NCBI GenBank assembly: GCA_017302455.1
Contig: JAFLDO010000035.1
Span: 1 to 50,897, forward strand
DNA length: 50,897 nucleotides
From: Accumulibacter sp.
GTDB taxonomy: Bacteria > Pseudomonadota > Gammaproteobacteria > Burkholderiales > Rhodocyclaceae
Direction of reading: 5' to 3'
Positions 1 to 7,835 of this stretch are shown in pieces. Each line of letters starts with the position of its first letter. Position 1 is the first letter of the stretch. Under the pieces are notes generated by a model. The model was not told the DNA's origin. It searched no databases and was given only the letters and a program-made list of their open reading frames with translations. Both the position numbers and the translations under genes were made by a program.

Positions 1-1
1 C

Positions 2-169
2 GAGACTCCCCGTCATCGCGGCACCTGTTACCAGGCCGCCAACTGGATCAAGGTCGGTCAAACCACCGGACGCGGCAAGAAATGCCCCACGTCCAAGCCT
101 ATCCTGCCGATCAAGGATATCTGGCTCCATCCCCTGCACAGGAACTTCCGCTCAATTCTGTGTCGCTAG
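2..169 (+). CDS. C-terminal fragment of a DUF4338 / DruA-like protein (5' end outside window)
   Basis: An open frame enters from the left edge and ends at TAG 167-169, giving the last 55 residues of a protein. It contains GTCYQAANW, then VGQTTGRGKK, then a PIKDIWLHPLHRNFRSIL ending. This order (G-T-C-Y-x-A-A-N-W, V-G-x-T-x-G-R-G, a P-x-K segment, then P-L and F-R near the end) is the C-terminal signature I associate with DUF4338, the family that includes DruA of Druantia anti-phage systems and many solitary, mobile-element-associated homologues. Only the tail is visible, so neither function nor intactness can be judged. The next gene runs towards it from the other strand, so no defence partner lies on this side. 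Confidence 0.6.
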   Translation, partial: ETPRHRGTCYQAANWIKVGQTTGRGKKCPTSKPILPIKDIWLHPLHRNFRSILCR

Positions 170-233
170 CGCCGATCGTCAAGGTCAGACTTGGCCCACG
201 GGTTCACCGAATACTTACGTTGCAAGTTCAACG

Positions 234-2312
234 TCAAACGGCTGCCACTTCGACCAGGCAATCGTAGAACGTCGCCCCGCCACCCATGTCGGTGAGCGCC
301 TGACTGGTCACTTCGTTGCAGTTGCGTCCGTCGGGCGACAGCTTGCGCCACCAGATCGACGTCGCCATGGCGACCCCTGGTCGAATGCGCTCGCTGACGA
401 TCGCACGGGCGCGGAATTCGCCACGCCGGTTGAAGATACGAACCGGGCTGTCGTTGGCAATACCCCGTGCCGAGGCGTCGGCGGGATGTAGATGCACCGC
501 CGGCGACTTTTCTTGTGCCAGGAAACGCGCCGAGTTGGCAAAACTGGTGTTGAGGAAATTGCGCGCCGGCGGCGTGATCAGCGCGAGCGGGAACTCGGCG
601 GCCAGCGTGCTTTGCCGCCACTCGCGAGGCGCGATGAAGTCGGGCAACGGGTCGAGGCCCTGGGAGAGCATGGACTGACTGTAGAACTCGCATTTGCCGG
701 AAGGCGTCGGGAAGCCTCCGTCGGCGAACGGCGCGGCGCCGCGCGGCAGGTTCAGGCGGGCATGGCCGTCGGCCTTGAGTTTCTCCCATGACAGCCCGGC
801 GAGGCGCGGATCACTCCAGTCGAAAGCCTGGCGGCACAGCGCCTCGTCATCGTCCGCGAAGCACGCGTCGCTGAAGCCCATTTGCCGGGCCAGACGACGG
901 AACAGCTCGGTGTTTGGCAGCGCTTCGCCGAGCGGCGCAATCGCCGGCTGATTGACCTGAATGTGAAGATGCCCGTACGACTTGTGGATGTCGAGCTGTT
1001 CCATGTGACTGGTCGCCGGCAACAGGATGTCGGCGTAGTCGGCGGTGTCCGTCTGGAACAGATCGTGGACAACCGTGAACAGATCCTGACGCGCGAAGCC
1101 GCGTACCACCTCCGCCGATTGCGGGGCAATCGCAACCGGATTGCTGTTGTACACGAAAAGCGCCTTGATCGCCGGTTGCGCGTGCAGGAGGTCGCGGCCG
1201 ATGGTGCTCATGTTGATCGTTCGAGGTGCCGAGTTGGGCATCAGGTCCGGACGTTCGAGGGCGGCCGTGTCGACCGGATAGTTGCCCGAAGTCGACAGCA
1301 GCACGCCGCCGGCAGGGTACCGCCAGGCGCCGGTGAACGCCGGCAGGCAGGAGATCGCGCGTAGCGCCATGCCGCCGCCGGCCGTGCGGTTGATGCCGTA
1401 GTTGGTACGGATTGCCGCCGGGCTGGTACTGGCGTAGTCGTGCGCGAGCTTCTCTATTTCTCCTTCGCTGATGCCGCAGATGGCAGCCACCCGCGCCGGT
1501 GCAAACTGCAGCGCGCGCTCCCTGAGGGCGTCGAAACCGAGCGTGTAGCGCGCGATGTAATCCGCATCGAGCAGCTCGTCGCGGATCAATACGTGCATCA
1601 GGCCGAGCGCCAGCGCGCTGTCGGTGCCCGGCAGCAGCGCGACGTGCTGGTCACATTTCTCGGCGGTCGCCGTGCGGCACGGATCGATGGCGATCAGGCG
1701 CGCGCCGCGCCGCCGCGCTTCCTGCGCCAAGCGCCAGAAGTGGAGGTTGGAGACGACGCTGTTGGTTCCCCAGAGGATGATCAGCCGCGCATCGACGACG
1801 CTCTCGGCGTCGAAGCCGACGCTCGCGCCGATCGTTGCCCGATAGCCCATCGCCCCCGCGCTGGCGCAGATCGTCCGGTCGAGTTGCGCGGCGCCGAGGC
1901 GGTGGAAGAAGCGGCGATCCATCGAACCGTAGCCGAGCAGGCCGGAATTGCCGGCGTAGCTATAGGGAACGATCGCTTCGGCGCCACTCTCGGCAGCGAT
2001 GCGGCGGAAGCGCTCGGCGATCGTCGCCAGCGCCACCTCCCAGGTGATCCGTTCGAAGCTGGCGCCCGGACCCTTGGCACCGACGCGACGCAGCGGGTGC
2101 AGCAGTCGATCGGGATGGTGGATGCGCTCGGGGTAGAAAGCGACCTTGGTGCACAGCACTCCGGCGGTCGGCGCGTGATCGGCGGCGCCGGCCACCTTGA
2201 TCACGCGACCGTCGCTGACGGTCACGTCGAGCGCGCAGGTATCCGGGCAATCGTGCGGGCAGGCGCCACGAACGGTGCCGCTCGCACCAGGCATCGGTGA
2301 GGTGTTGGCCAT
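234..2312 (-). CDS. Molybdopterin-dependent oxidoreductase, BisC/FdhF-like catalytic subunit
   Basis: A 692-residue member of the DMSO-reductase superfamily. Cysteines C18, C22, C26 and C54 form the N-terminal [4Fe-4S] motif (CPHDCPDTC, then GVLC). The TICASAGAMGYRATIG stretch sits where the Mo ligand is expected, with Cys the probable ligand. A C-terminal molydopterin-dinucleotide-binding domain follows from about residue 580 (VHLHPADASARGIANDSPV). No signal peptide or Tat motif is visible, so a cytoplasmic enzyme is likely. It has no adjacent electron-transfer or membrane-anchor subunit, and the substrate cannot be inferred. ATG 2312 is preceded by a GAGGA ribosome-binding site about 8 nt away. 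mogA, needed for the cofactor, lies 35 kb away in this window. The upstream 175 bp to the tonB-like gene show no obvious promoter. Confidence 0.85.
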   Translation of the reverse strand: MANTSPMPGASGTVRGACPHDCPDTCALDVTVSDGRVIKVAGAADHAPTAGVLCTKVAFYPERIHHPDRLLHPLRRVGAKGPGASFERITWEVALATIAERFRRIAAESGAEAIVPYSYAGNSGLLGYGSMDRRFFHRLGAAQLDRTICASAGAMGYRATIGASVGFDAESVVDARLIILWGTNSVVSNLHFWRLAQEARRRGARLIAIDPCRTATAEKCDQHVALLPGTDSALALGLMHVLIRDELLDADYIARYTLGFDALRERALQFAPARVAAICGISEGEIEKLAHDYASTSPAAIRTNYGINRTAGGGMALRAISCLPAFTGAWRYPAGGVLLSTSGNYPVDTAALERPDLMPNSAPRTINMSTIGRDLLHAQPAIKALFVYNSNPVAIAPQSAEVVRGFARQDLFTVVHDLFQTDTADYADILLPATSHMEQLDIHKSYGHLHIQVNQPAIAPLGEALPNTELFRRLARQMGFSDACFADDDEALCRQAFDWSDPRLAGLSWEKLKADGHARLNLPRGAAPFADGGFPTPSGKCEFYSQSMLSQGLDPLPDFIAPREWRQSTLAAEFPLALITPPARNFLNTSFANSARFLAQEKSPAVHLHPADASARGIANDSPVRIFNRRGEFRARAIVSERIRPGVAMATSIWWRKLSPDGRNCNEVTSQALTDMGGGATFYDCLVEVAAV

Positions 2313-2487
2313 CGGGCATCCTCAGGTTCGTTTGGACAGCGAGAAGATAGCAGTTTCGCTGCCTTTGCGGCGTGCTTCGCGTCGCGTTGCGCTGGGGATC
2401 TCGACGATCGTCGTCGCATGCGACACCACGTCGACCAGCGCCGAGAAACGCGATCAAGCAATCTCCATTCGCTTTCGCCGGTTCGCT

Positions 2488-3216
2488 TCAACTTTCCAGT
2501 GAGAAGTGCAGCGGCACCAGCACGAAAGCCTCGACGGCTTCCGTCCCCTGCCGGGCCGGGACGAATCGCCACCGCTCGACCGCCGCGCGCGCGGCTTCGT
2601 CCAGACGGGAAAAGCCGCTCGACTGCTTGACGTCCACCTCCAGCGGCTGGCCGTGCGCGCTCACCCTGACGCGCAGGAGCACCCTCCCCTCCTCGCCTAG
2701 CCGGCGCGAAGCGACCGGATAGACCGGCTTTGGATTGTGCAGATAAGCGGCATCAAAGCGTACCGCAATGCCTGACCCCGGCGTTGGCGTCACGGGTGCT
2801 GCCTCGGCCAGCCCGGGAGCAGCTTGTGACGGTACGGCCGAGGGACTCGTGGCGGCAACCGTCGTCGCGGTCGTCATCAGGGGCGGCGCGACCGGCGACG
2901 CTTTCTTCGCCGGAACGGCAGCAAACGCAACAGGCCTTGGTCGATCGACCGCTCTCGGCGACTCGCGCCTGCTCGCGCTCGCCTCCTCGACCTTTACAAG
3001 CGGCCGCGCCGGTTCGCGCACATCAACCCTCAGCGCTGGCAGAAACGCCGAAGTCGGCGGCGGCACGACCACCCCGAACGCGAGCCAGAGAGCGAAAAGA
3101 TGCACGCCGGCGGACAACAGCAGGAACAGACCGATCGGCCAGAACGATTGTCGGTACGCGTTGGGAAAGGCGTGGACCCCGCATGCCGTGGCGCTCAAGT
3201 CTGTCTCGGAGAGCAC
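2488..3216 (-). CDS. TonB-family energy transducer
   Basis: A 242-residue protein with one N-terminal membrane anchor (about residues 26-48, FWPIGLFLLLSAGVHLFALW), a Pro/Ala-rich periplasmic spacer, and a C-terminal TonB domain (NPKPVYPVASRRLGEEGRVLLRV... to VERWRFVPARQ). The family couples the inner-membrane proton-motive force, via ExbB/ExbD, to outer-membrane receptors. It is transcribed divergently from the copper-type receptor at 3484, so a dedicated TonB for that receptor is likely; no exbB/exbD is nearby. The reading frame opens with GTG at 3216; a TAGAAT -10-like hexamer lies on the minus strand at 3246-3241. The exact start is uncertain because no clear Shine-Dalgarno sequence precedes it. 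Confidence 0.85.
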   Translation of the reverse strand: MLSETDLSATACGVHAFPNAYRQSFWPIGLFLLLSAGVHLFALWLAFGVVVPPPTSAFLPALRVDVREPARPLVKVEEASASRRESPRAVDRPRPVAFAAVPAKKASPVAPPLMTTATTVAATSPSAVPSQAAPGLAEAAPVTPTPGSGIAVRFDAAYLHNPKPVYPVASRRLGEEGRVLLRVRVSAHGQPLEVDVKQSSGFSRLDEAARAAVERWRFVPARQGTEAVEAFVLVPLHFSLES

Positions 3217-3375
3217 TGCAATGTCGCCAAAAAGGGAGCCATTCTATGCTGCCCGACGGGCCTCCAGGTGCGGCATTTTGTCTCATGTCGCGCGCTGGCC
3301 GGCCAGGTGGCGCCAGCACCCGACGGCTTGCAGCTGCTGCTCATCGACAGCATGGGCAGTCACGGTCAGCCGAAA

Positions 3376-3389
3376 TTGATCCGCATCAA
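3376..3389 (+). promoter_or_regulatory. FNR/DNR-type box in the tonB / copper-receptor divergent promoter
   Basis: TTGATCCGCATCAA is a perfect match to the TTGAT-N4-ATCAA consensus of FNR, Anr and Dnr regulators. It lies in the 267-bp gap between the divergent tonB-like gene and the receptor gene. A TAGAAT hexamer at 3443-3448 could be the receptor's -10 element, placing the box about 72 bp upstream of the predicted start, a class I activator position. A closer, weaker -10 near 3409-3416 would give a class II position near -41. The -35 region is poor either way, as expected for an activated promoter. Confidence 0.75.
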
Positions 3390-3483
3390 AAACAATGCCT
3401 TGTGCGACGATATGCCACATTCCGCAATGCAACATCACTTCCTAGAATGCCGGGTTGAAGAAGACCACCCCAGGGAGGGAAAG

Positions 3484-5775
3484 ATGAAGTTTGCCAGGAA
3501 GCCCATCGCCGTCGCCGTTGCTCTGAGCCTGCCCAGCCTGTGGCAGGGCGCAGTCGCCCAGGAAAGCTCAGCCACGCCGGTCATGAGCGAAGTCGTCGTC
3601 AAGGCGTCGAAGATCCAGGACAAGGAGCCGTTTGGCGCCAGCCGTCTCGACGCGGCGAGCACCGCCCCCTATCGCGCAGCCACCAGCGATACCGCCAGCC
3701 TCCTCGACCGCCTGCCGGGCGTCAGCCTCTACGGTGCCGGTGGCGTTTCCAGCCTGCCGGTCATTCGCGGCCTGGCCGATGATCGCATCCGGATCAAGGT
3801 GGATGGCATGGACCTGATCTCGTCCTGCGCCAATCACATGAACCCGCCACTCTCCTACATCGACCCGACCAACGTCGGCAGCGTCATGCTGTTCGCCGGC
3901 ATCACGCCGGTCAGCGTCGGTGGCGACAGCATCGCCGGCACGATTCTCGTCAACTCGGCGGCGCCGGAGTTCGCCAAAGCGGGCGAGGGTACCTTGCTCA
4001 GGGGTCAGGCTGGCGCTTTCTATCGCAGCAACGGCAATGGCCGGGGAGCGAACCTGTCGGCGACGCTGGCCAACGAGATGTTGAGCGTAAACTACTCCGG
4101 TTCGACCGCACAGGCCGACAACTACACCGCCGGCGGCAGCTTCAAGCCTGCCGGACCGTCGCTGGGAACCTCCGAGTGGCTGGCCGGCGACGAAGTGGGC
4201 TCGTCACAGTACAAGTCCGAGAACCAGTCGCTCGGCTTCGCGCTGCGCTACGCGGAACATCTCCTCGAGCTCAAGTTCGGCTATCAGCACATCCCGTACC
4301 AGGGTTTCCCGAACGAGCGCATGGACATGACGCTCAACGACAGCCATCAGGTCAATCTCCGCTATCTGGGGCAGTACAACTGGGGTTCGCTGGAAGCGCG
4401 CGCCTACCACAACAATACCCGCCACAAAATGAACTTCCTCGAGGACAAGCTCACCTTGGCCAACCCCGCCGGTATGCCAATGGATACGGAGGGGAAAACC
4501 ACCGGCGCGGTACTCAAGGCGGATATCCTCGCCTCCGATCGCGATCTGTTCCGCGTTGGTGGCGAATATCAGAAGTACCGCCTCGACGACTGGTGGCCGG
4601 CGATCGGGCCCTATGTACCACCGATGGGTGGCATGGGAGGCATGGGCGGCATGGCTGGTATGAGCATGAACATGATGAACGGTTCGACGTTCTGGAACAT
4701 CAACGACGGCAAGCGCGACCGCTTCGATGTCTTCGGCGAATGGGAAGCACGCTGGAGTGGGCAATGGCTGTCGCAGCTGGGCGTGCGCAGCAGTACCGTG
4801 TGGATGGACACCGGCGATGTACAAGGCTACAACCCGGTGGACTACGGCAATCCGGCGAATCCGAATTCGATCCCGGGTGCGTTCAATGCCGCCGATCGCA
4901 GCCGGACCGATCACAACCTCGATCTGACGGCATTGCTCCGCTTCACCCCGGACGCCCAGCAGACCTACGAGGCCGGCTTTGCGCGCAAGACGCGCTCGCC
5001 GAACCTGTATGAGCGCTACGCCTGGTCAACCAACAACACCATGACGATGACCATGATCAACTGGTTCGGCGACGGTAACGGTTACGTCGGCAACCTCGAC
5101 CTGAAGCCGGAAGTCGCCAACACCGTCAGTGCCACCGCGCGTTGGCACGACGCCGCGCGCGAGCAGTGGAGCTTCAACATCACGCCCTACTACACCTACG
5201 TCCAGGATTACGTCGACGCACGTCGCTGTTCCGGAGGAGCGATGATGTCGCCCTGCGATCGCAACAACGTGACGGCAACGACAGGCTTCGTCAATCTCCA
5301 GTTTGTCAATCAGTCCGCCCGCCTCTACGGCGCCGACGTTTCCGGCTACTTCCCGGTGCTCCAGGGCGGTGCCCTCGGCAATGTGAAAATGACGGGGGTG
5401 GTGAGCTACGTCAGAGGCAGGAACCCGGACACGGACGACAACCTTTACCACATCATGCCCTTGAACGCGAAGCTGGCGCTGGTGCAACAATCGGGGCCCT
5501 GGACCAACACCCTCGAAGGCGTGTTTGTCGACGCCAAGACCAAGGTTTCGAGCGTTCGCAACGAGCTGGAAACCAGTGGCTATGGCTTGATGAACCTGCG
5601 CAGCAGCTACCAGTGGAAGCAGGTTCGCCTTGATGTCGGTGTCGAGAACGTGTTCAACCGACTCTACGATTCGCCGCTCGGCGGAGCCTATCTCGGCCAA
5701 AGGCCGATGGTCTACGGAACCGCCGTTCCCGGAATGGGGCGCTCGCTCTATGCCGGTGCCAACCTGCAGTTCTGA
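3484..5775 (+). CDS. TonB-dependent outer-membrane receptor, OprC/NosA-like copper receptor
   Basis: A 763-residue outer-membrane receptor. It has a signal peptide with likely cleavage after AVA at about residue 25, a TonB-box-like SEVVVKA segment, a plug domain (LLDRLPGVSLYG, VIRGLADDRIRIKVDGMD) and a beta-barrel ending in F. Two features point to copper: the plug has CANHM (C115, M119) and a barrel loop has HKM (H314, M316), matching the CxxxM-HxM copper site known in OprC. A Met-rich MGGMGGMGGMAGMSMNMM loop follows at about 381-398. The start is ATG 3484, chosen because AGGGAGGGA precedes it and the signal peptide begins there; the frame stays open further upstream. NosA-type relatives supply copper for N2O reductase. 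Copper specificity is inferred from the motifs. Confidence 0.9.
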   Translation: MKFARKPIAVAVALSLPSLWQGAVAQESSATPVMSEVVVKASKIQDKEPFGASRLDAASTAPYRAATSDTASLLDRLPGVSLYGAGGVSSLPVIRGLADDRIRIKVDGMDLISSCANHMNPPLSYIDPTNVGSVMLFAGITPVSVGGDSIAGTILVNSAAPEFAKAGEGTLLRGQAGAFYRSNGNGRGANLSATLANEMLSVNYSGSTAQADNYTAGGSFKPAGPSLGTSEWLAGDEVGSSQYKSENQSLGFALRYAEHLLELKFGYQHIPYQGFPNERMDMTLNDSHQVNLRYLGQYNWGSLEARAYHNNTRHKMNFLEDKLTLANPAGMPMDTEGKTTGAVLKADILASDRDLFRVGGEYQKYRLDDWWPAIGPYVPPMGGMGGMGGMAGMSMNMMNGSTFWNINDGKRDRFDVFGEWEARWSGQWLSQLGVRSSTVWMDTGDVQGYNPVDYGNPANPNSIPGAFNAADRSRTDHNLDLTALLRFTPDAQQTYEAGFARKTRSPNLYERYAWSTNNTMTMTMINWFGDGNGYVGNLDLKPEVANTVSATARWHDAAREQWSFNITPYYTYVQDYVDARRCSGGAMMSPCDRNNVTATTGFVNLQFVNQSARLYGADVSGYFPVLQGGALGNVKMTGVVSYVRGRNPDTDDNLYHIMPLNAKLALVQQSGPWTNTLEGVFVDAKTKVSSVRNELETSGYGLMNLRSSYQWKQVRLDVGVENVFNRLYDSPLGGAYLGQRPMVYGTAVPGMGRSLYAGANLQF

Positions 5776-5848
5776 GCCCAACCGCAACGACCGGTCGGCG
5801 GCAGGGTCAGGGATCGCTACCGCCGACTTCAGAAAGGAGGCAAGAGGA

Positions 5849-6496
5849 TTGCCGAAGGTCGAGACAAGCACTCGCGCTGCCCGTAGGCCGGCGTCGATCA
5901 CAAAGCGCCAACCCGTACATGTCGTTCGCGGACAACGCATCTACGCCGCCGACACCACCGGCACCGCCTGGCGGGTGCTGGCTGGGTCGGTGCGTCTCGA
6001 CCGACAGGAGCCAAACGGCGAACAGAGCTTTGCCAACCTCGCCATCATCGGCGACATCCTCGGCGCTGAAACACTGCTTTTCGGTCGCTACACCTTTACG
6101 GCCACCGCCCTGTCCGCGTGCGTACTCGCGCCATGGCCTGAAGGTCAGGCGGCACCGGCGGGCGATTCGCTGCTGCGGACGCTGGCGAAAGCCGAACGAC
6201 GTGCCGCCGAAGTCATCGCTCTGCGCTGCGGACAGGCGGCCGAGCGCGTTCGCCGACTGGTGATGCTGCTCTCGCATGTGCCCATCGAAGACCCCGCAGC
6301 AAACGCCGCGGCGCCCTTGCAGGTGGTCCTGCCGTCGCGGCAGGACATGGCCGACATCACCGCATTGAAGCTGGAGACCGTTTCCCGCATGGTGAGTCAG
6401 TTGCGGCAGACCGGCATCCTTGATCCATTGTGCCGCGACGGTCACCCGTCGCTGCGCAACTTCGTCGTCCGCGGAGCGGCCGCCGACCCGTACTGA
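5849..6496 (+). CDS. Crp/Fnr-family transcriptional regulator (FNR/DNR-like DNA specificity, no N-terminal Cys cluster)
   Basis: A 215-residue regulator with an N-terminal cyclic-nucleotide-binding-like sensor domain (about 18-95), a long linking helix (about 105-140) and a C-terminal winged helix-turn-helix (SRQDMADITALKLETVSRMV). The recognition helix carries E176, S179 and R180, the E-xx-SR arrangement by which FNR contacts TTGAT half-sites. Only three scattered cysteines are present, so an FNR-type iron-sulphur sensor is absent; a DNR-like or other ligand sensor is possible. The start is inferred as TTG 5849 because AAAGGAGG sits 8 nt upstream; the frame is open earlier, inside the receptor gene, but that part is out-of-frame receptor sequence. 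It lies 73 bp after the receptor gene and probably regulates it. Confidence 0.8.
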   Translation: MPKVETSTRAARRPASITKRQPVHVVRGQRIYAADTTGTAWRVLAGSVRLDRQEPNGEQSFANLAIIGDILGAETLLFGRYTFTATALSACVLAPWPEGQAAPAGDSLLRTLAKAERRAAEVIALRCGQAAERVRRLVMLLSHVPIEDPAANAAAPLQVVLPSRQDMADITALKLETVSRMVSQLRQTGILDPLCRDGHPSLRNFVVRGAAADPY

Positions 6497-6531
6497 GGCG
6501 GGGCAGACGGCGACTGGAGTAGAATGCGCCG

Positions 6532-7551
6532 ATGCTGATTCTCGGAATCGAATCCTCCTGCGACGAAACGGGTGTCGCGCTCTTCAGCACCGATGCCGGC
6601 GGCACCCTGCTCGCGCATGCCCTGCACTCGCAGGTGGCCATGCATCAGAACTATGGCGGCGTCGTCCCGGAACTTGCCTCGCGCGATCACATCCGGCGCA
6701 TCATCCCCCTGCTGCGCACGGTCCTGGCAAGCAGCGGACGCGCGCTGGCCGAGATTGACGCCGTCGCCTACACGCAGGGTCCGGGCTTGGCGGGAGCGCT
6801 GCTGGTCGGCGCCGCCTTTGCCGAGGCGCTGGCGACAGCACTGGGAGTGCCGACGGTGCCTGTCCATCACCTGGAAGGCCACCTGCTCTCGCCCTTGCTG
6901 TCCGGCAACCCGCCGCGCTTTCCCTTCGTCGCCCTGCTCGTTTCGGGTGGCCATAGCCAGTTGATGCGCGTGACCGGCGTCGGCAACTACGCACTCCTGG
7001 GTGAAACGCTCGACGACGCGGCCGGCGAGGCGTTCGACAAGACCGCCAAGCTGCTCGGCCTCGGTTACCCCGGCGGCCCGGCGCTCGCCGAACTGGCAGA
7101 ACGTGGCCGGCGCGACGAGGTGAAGCTGCCGCGGCCGATGTTGAAATCCGGTGATCTCGATTTCAGCTTCAGTGGCCTGAAGACGGCCGTTCTCACCAAG
7201 GTACGTGAGCTGGCGGCGATCACCGACCAGCAGCGCGCGGACATTGCGCGCGGTTTCCAGGACGCCATCGTCGAAGTGCTGGTCAGCAAGGCGATTCGCG
7301 CCGTTGCGCTGAGCGGCCTGCAGCAACTCGTCGTGGCGGGAGGCGTCGGCGCCAACCGCGAATTGCGGCGCCAGCTTGATGCCGCCGCCAGCCGGGCGAG
7401 AATCGCCGTCTTCTACCCCGAACTCGAATTCTGCACCGATAACGGCGCCATGATCGCCCTGGCCGGGGCCTTGCGCCTGCAAGCGGGACTGGCCGGCAAG
7501 GTGGCGGGTGCCTTCGCGGTGCGGCCACGCTGGCCGCTCACCGACAGCTAG
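6532..7551 (+). CDS. tsaD: tRNA N6-adenosine threonylcarbamoyltransferase TsaD
   Basis: 339 residues, normal for the family. TsaD transfers the threonylcarbamoyl group from TC-AMP to A37 of ANN-decoding tRNAs, working with TsaB and TsaE in the cytoplasm. Seen here: the N-terminal ASKHA phosphate loop ([14 protein letters not shown]), the metal-binding H113-LEG-H117 segment ([13 protein letters not shown]), the [15 protein letters not shown] motif, [23 protein letters not shown], and a C-terminal metal ligand D303 in [17 protein letters not shown] hexamer at 6520-6525 is only 6 nt before the ATG, so the transcript could be leaderless or nearly so; a GGAG at 6516-6519 is rather far for a good ribosome-binding site. 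Confidence 0.97.
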   Translation: MLILGIESSCDETGVALFSTDAGGTLLAHALHSQVAMHQNYGGVVPELASRDHIRRIIPLLRTVLASSGRALAEIDAVAYTQGPGLAGALLVGAAFAEALATALGVPTVPVHHLEGHLLSPLLSGNPPRFPFVALLVSGGHSQLMRVTGVGNYALLGETLDDAAGEAFDKTAKLLGLGYPGGPALAELAERGRRDEVKLPRPMLKSGDLDFSFSGLKTAVLTKVRELAAITDQQRADIARGFQDAIVEVLVSKAIRAVALSGLQQLVVAGGVGANRELRRQLDAAASRARIAVFYPELEFCTDNGAMIALAGALRLQAGLAGKVAGAFAVRPRWPLTDS

Positions 7552-7662
7552 CGCGCGCTCGCCTGAACGGCGCGCACTTGTCGCCGCCGTCGCGGACCAG
7601 CCTTCTGCCCGCTCGCTGGCCCCCGCTGCCGCCGGTTTTCCTGTGCGGGCAGATCGCCGCGA

Positions 7663-7691
7663 TTGACGGCGGCTGACCCGGCAACTAGACT
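7663..7691 (+). promoter_or_regulatory. Predicted sigma-70 promoter of the lysozyme gene
   Basis: TTGACG (7663-7668) and TAGACT (7686-7691) are separated by exactly 17 bp, a near-consensus vegetative promoter. The predicted start site is near 7698, leaving a leader of about 138 nt before the lysozyme ATG at 7836. Confidence 0.55.
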
Positions 7692-7706
7692 TTTCCGAGT
7701 AAAGTC
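7688..7706. promoter_or_regulatory. Operator-like inverted repeat across the predicted lysozyme start site
   Basis: GACTTT (7688-7693) and AAAGTC (7701-7706) form a perfect 6-bp dyad with a 7-bp spacer, centred on about 7697. It overlaps the -10 element and the predicted transcription start, the usual position for a repressor operator. The repressor is unknown. The dyad is short, so chance cannot be excluded. Confidence 0.35.
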
Positions 7707-7835
7707 GCCGCTGGCTGGCGACATGGACGCTCGCCGAGGCCGTAAGCGGGACCGGCGAGTTGCTCCGAGTGTCCTGGCGGCACACGGGAAGCTGCCGACC
7801 TTTCGTGCTTCACTGCTTTGCTCAAGGAGAAGACC

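Noticed and set aside
1440-2300. Plus-strand frame of 286 residues opposite the molybdoenzyme
   Set aside because: No recognisable motif, and the opposite strand has a complete family match.
3100-3483. Extension of the receptor frame 128 residues upstream
   Set aside because: It overlaps the tonB gene and would bury the signal peptide; the ATG at 3484 has a strong ribosome-binding site.
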